Below are positions 5,778 to 7,384 of a stretch of 7,384 bases of DNA, piece after piece. Position 1 is the first letter of the stretch. The number at the start of each line of letters is the position of its first letter. A program made the position numbers and the translations under genes. The notes under the pieces were generated by a model. The model was not told where the DNA came from. It saw only the letters and a program-made list of their open reading frames with translations, and did not search any database. The DNA lies in the NCBI GenBank assembly GCA_903941145.1, contig CAJANQ010000353.1:1-7384 (forward strand), written 5' to 3'. The stretch comes from an uncultured Actinomycetes bacterium (lineage in GTDB: Bacteria; Actinomycetota; Acidimicrobiia; Acidimicrobiales; Microtrichaceae).

Positions 5778-5814
5778 ACGGCCGCCGCACTCCTGTCACC
5801 GGAGCGGCGGCCGT
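5778..5814. promoter_or_regulatory. Strong inverted repeat just before the operon's first gene
   Basis: ACGGCCGCCGC (5778-5788) and GCGGCGGCCGT (5804-5814) are perfectly complementary, giving an 11-bp GC-rich stem with a 15-base loop. On the minus-strand transcript it lies about 13 bases before the ATG at 5764 and covers the alternative GTG. No T-run follows it in either direction, so it is not a standard intrinsic terminator. A stem that controls translation or RNA stability, or a protein-binding site, are the likely roles. Confidence 0.55.
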
Positions 5815-5881
5815 TGGCTTTCTGGCACCTGTTGTCGGCCGGTCCCGGTAGCCGTTCACGTCGCCCAGGTCGGGCGGCGAG

Positions 5882-6100
5882 CTACGCCGATGCGGCCACG
5901 TCCTCGAGGCCCAGGAGGGCACGGAGGCCGGCGGTCGGAATCCGGTACTGACGACCGATGCGGAAGGCCGGCACCTGGCCCGAGCGCACGGCCTCGTAGG
6001 CGGTGCGGTCGGCCACGCCGAGGATGGCGGCGAGCTCGGCGACGGTGACCCACGGCCGCTCGGCGGCGGTCGGGACGGTGGAGGCGGTGTGGTCTGTCAT
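5882..6100 (-). CDS. Excisionase-like winged-helix DNA-binding protein
   Basis: This 72-residue protein is nearly all one MerR/Xis-type winged helix: WVTVAELAAILGVADRTAYE, then AVRSGQVPAFRIGRQYRIP, then AGLRALLG. The order is helix, turn, recognition helix, then the wing with the characteristic (P)xxRIGRxYRIP. This is the pattern of the excisionase family of actinobacterial integrative elements and phages, which bend DNA at attachment sites to drive excision and often also repress promoters. ATG at 6100 has AGGG about eight bases upstream; an in-frame ATG at 6130 would add ten residues but has poorer support. It is transcribed divergently from the leaderless gene-integrase pair, 90 bases away, so it is well placed to control both. 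A plain regulator with no role in excision cannot be excluded from sequence. Confidence 0.82.
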   Translation of the reverse strand: MTDHTASTVPTAAERPWVTVAELAAILGVADRTAYEAVRSGQVPAFRIGRQYRIPTAGLRALLGLEDVAASA

Positions 6101-6132
6101 GCCGAGCACCCTGCCAGCCCTACCCGTCATCT

Positions 6133-6159
6133 GACAAGCACAGATAGATGGCTCTTGTC
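6133..6159. promoter_or_regulatory. Candidate operator 1: GACAAG-N15-CTTGTC
   Basis: Perfect 6-bp inverted half-sites at 6133-6138 and 6154-6159 lie in the divergent intergenic region. The right half-site overlaps the -35 hexamer of the plus-strand promoter. The centre-to-centre distance is 21 bases, two helical turns, which suits a dimeric repressor. Confidence 0.45.
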
Positions 6160-6183
6160 CACGCCAAGACCGACCGATAGGGT
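6155..6183 (+). promoter_or_regulatory. Promoter for a leaderless transcript of the gene upstream of the integrase
   Basis: The -35 TTGTCC (6155-6160), a 17-base spacer and the -10 TAGGGT (6178-6183) fit the actinobacterial housekeeping consensus, with TAnnnT at -10. Only seven bases separate the -10 from the ATG at 6191, so transcription should start at or next to the ATG. The absence of a Shine-Dalgarno before that ATG agrees with leaderless translation. Confidence 0.65.
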
Positions 6184-6186
6184 CGG
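6170..6186. promoter_or_regulatory. Candidate operator 2: CCGACC-N5-GGTCGG over the -10 box
   Basis: Perfect 6-bp inverted repeats (6170-6175 and 6181-6186) flank GATAG and cover the TAGGGT -10 hexamer. A protein bound here would block RNA polymerase directly. The site does not share sequence with candidate operator 1, so two regulators or chance are both possible. Confidence 0.4.
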
Positions 6187-6190
6187 CCCC

Positions 6191-7069
6191 ATGACAACAG
6201 ATGACGCCTCCGGCGAGTTCGTCCTCACCTCTCGGGCGCTACTGCGCCACCTCTGGGACTACGTGGTGCGGTACGGGCCCAAGCTGCCACCCGGGAACGA
6301 CGGCCACGACCGGGCCGAGCACGTGTTCCTCGAGGTCGCTGACCAGAGGCCGAGGGAACCGCACTACCCCTCGTTCGGCCACATCGGGGACGACCCGGTA
6401 ATTGGCGGCATCACCTACACCGTGCGGGCGGTGAGCGTGGACTACCGGATGGCCCGCAACGAGCGAACGATGCTCCCCTACTCGTTTGAGGTGAAGGCAA
6501 CGGGCGGCGACCTCCCCTACCCGGTAACGCTCATCGTTCGGGACAGAGCCGACGGCCACGGCTACGTCGTGACGGACCTCCTCGTCCAGGCCGACCCGGC
6601 GCTCGAGGCCGACGCCGTGCAGGTCGGCCGCCTCCGTCGCCTCAACCTCGAGACGCTGCGACGTGACGCCGTGCGGGCGGTCGGCACCTGGAACCCGCCG
6701 GCCGAGCCCGACGAGACGTTCGGCGATTCCCTGTCCGTTCCCGGGTGGTACCTGCCGGCGGAGGCGCCCGACGCCGAGTGGCAGGCCGACGTGGACGAGG
6801 CCGACCGCCTCACAGGCCGGCGGCCAATCTCCGAGGCGTACCTCGAGGAGCTCGCCGAGGTCTACCGACAGGCCGTGGCCGACGGGAAACACCCGTCCCA
6901 GGTCGTGCGGGCGCACTTCAACCTCGGCGCCATGTCCACGGCCTACAAGCACGTCCAGCGGGCGAGGGAGGCCGGGTTCCTTGGCGAGGTCGTGAGCACA
7001 TCGCCGTACGGGACCGAGGGCGCTACACGTCCGTCCCGGGCGAGCATCAAGACGGAGGGCAAGAAGTGA
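6191..7069 (+). CDS. Unknown protein with possible C-terminal HTH, coupled to the integrase
   Basis: I do not recognise a named family. The 292-residue protein has an N-terminal part of about 200 residues rich in beta-strand-like segments (GGITYTVRAVSVDYRM, YPVTLIVRDRADGHGYVVTD). An acidic linker follows, then a helical segment at about residues 215-265: EAYLEELAEVYRQAVADGKH, then PSQVVRAHFNLGAMSTAYKH and VQRAREAGFLGE. The latter has the layout of the HTH found at the end of many actinobacterial accessory proteins, where x(S/T)xxx(W/H)VxRAREAGFLG closes the recognition unit. ATG at 6191 was chosen because a good promoter ends seven bases before it; the frame extends to 6089 but that part overlaps the promoter. 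The stop overlaps the integrase GTG as GTGA. It may be a regulator or a recombination accessory factor. Confidence 0.75.
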   Translation: MTTDDASGEFVLTSRALLRHLWDYVVRYGPKLPPGNDGHDRAEHVFLEVADQRPREPHYPSFGHIGDDPVIGGITYTVRAVSVDYRMARNERTMLPYSFEVKATGGDLPYPVTLIVRDRADGHGYVVTDLLVQADPALEADAVQVGRLRRLNLETLRRDAVRAVGTWNPPAEPDETFGDSLSVPGWYLPAEAPDAEWQADVDEADRLTGRRPISEAYLEELAEVYRQAVADGKHPSQVVRAHFNLGAMSTAYKHVQRAREAGFLGEVVSTSPYGTEGATRPSRASIKTEGKK

Positions 7070-7384
7070 GCGCAAGCATCCAAAAGACGGCGAGCGGGAA
7101 GTACCAAGCACGGTGGACCGCTCCGCCCGACCCGGCGACCGGGCGCCGGGCGCACATGGCTAAGACGTTCGCCACCAAGCGGGAGGCGACGGCCCACCTC
7201 GACAGGGTGCGGGGCGAGCTCGTCGCCGGAACCTACGTCGCACCTGCCCGACAGACTCTCAAGGAGTTCCTCGAGGAGTGGCACGAGGGCCGCAAGGCCC
7301 AGCTGCGGCCGAGCACCTGGGACGGGTACCGGCGGTGCCTCACGGTGCACGTCTACCCGCACGTCGGCGGCGTGCGCCTCGCCG
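7066..7384 (+). CDS. int: Tyrosine recombinase/phage-type integrase, N-terminal part (cut by window edge)
   Basis: The 106 visible codons begin MSASIQKTASGKYQARWTAP. An arm-type DNA-binding domain follows (GRRAHMAKTFATKREATAHL, where KTFxTKxEA is typical). Next comes the start of the SAM-like core-binding domain (TLKEFLEEWHEGRKAQLRPS, then TWDGYRRCLTVHVYPHVGGV). This is the order seen in integrases of actinophages and integrative elements. The catalytic domain with its R-H-R-Y residues lies beyond the window. GTG at 7066 is preceded by GGAGGG at 7054-7059 with six bases of spacing and overlaps the previous stop (GTGA), so both genes are co-expressed from the 6155-6183 promoter. The attachment site should be just beyond the 3' end or at the element's far end; none is visible here. 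Confidence 0.92.
   Translation, partial: MSASIQKTASGKYQARWTAPPDPATGRRAHMAKTFATKREATAHLDRVRGELVAGTYVAPARQTLKEFLEEWHEGRKAQLRPSTWDGYRRCLTVHVYPHVGGVRLA

Noticed and set aside
6239..7111. Minus-strand open frame of 290 codons
   Set aside because: It is antisense to the gene at 6191-7069, which has a promoter and is coupled to the integrase. The antisense frame has no ribosome binding site or motif.

Overview
The window is GC-rich throughout. It uses GTG starts freely, stop and start codons overlap at most gene junctions, and one gene appears to be transcribed leaderlessly from a TAnnnT-type -10 box. Together with the kinds of IS and relaxase-helicase seen, this points to an actinobacterium (Actinomycetota). 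I cannot assign a genus.

Layout. (1) 1-370, minus strand: the first 123 codons of a probably secreted protein, cut by the window edge. (2) About 544-2260, plus strand: a graveyard of three insertion sequences joined end to end. It holds an intact IS3-family orfA with the first part of orfB, then a frameshifted middle piece of an IS30-family transposase, then the C-terminus and 3' flank of an IS110-family transposase. (3) 2289-about 3345, minus strand: the C-terminal helicase half of a TraA/MobF-type conjugative relaxase. It lacks the relaxase domain and Walker A, and is now fused in frame to a start codon of the next module. (4) 3368-5764, minus strand: a very compact operon of six complete small genes plus the fusion, in which every gene overlaps the next by 1 to 11 bases. 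In transcription order it encodes an unknown acidic protein, a pentapeptide-repeat protein, a winged-helix replication-initiator-like protein with direct repeats and an 18-bp palindrome inside its gene, a small zinc-ribbon protein, a 55-aa protein, a 40-aa arginine-rich protein, and the helicase fragment. (5) 5882-6100, minus strand: an excisionase-like winged-helix protein. It is divergent from (6) a leaderless gene with a possible C-terminal HTH (6191-7069) that is translationally coupled to a tyrosine integrase running off the right edge (7066 onward).

The right 4 kb therefore reads as the integration, excision and replication end of an integrative element (an AICE-like element, phage satellite or prophage). 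The int/xis switch sits at about 6100-6190, where two inverted repeats overlie the promoter. The left part records several deletions and insertions at one edge of that element. The boundary between the two is close to 3345: the hexamer CTCGAG occurs about 21 times to its right and in the few bases around it, but only twice in the first 3300 bases.

None of the family calls was checked by a database search; they rest on motifs and domain order read from the translated sequence.
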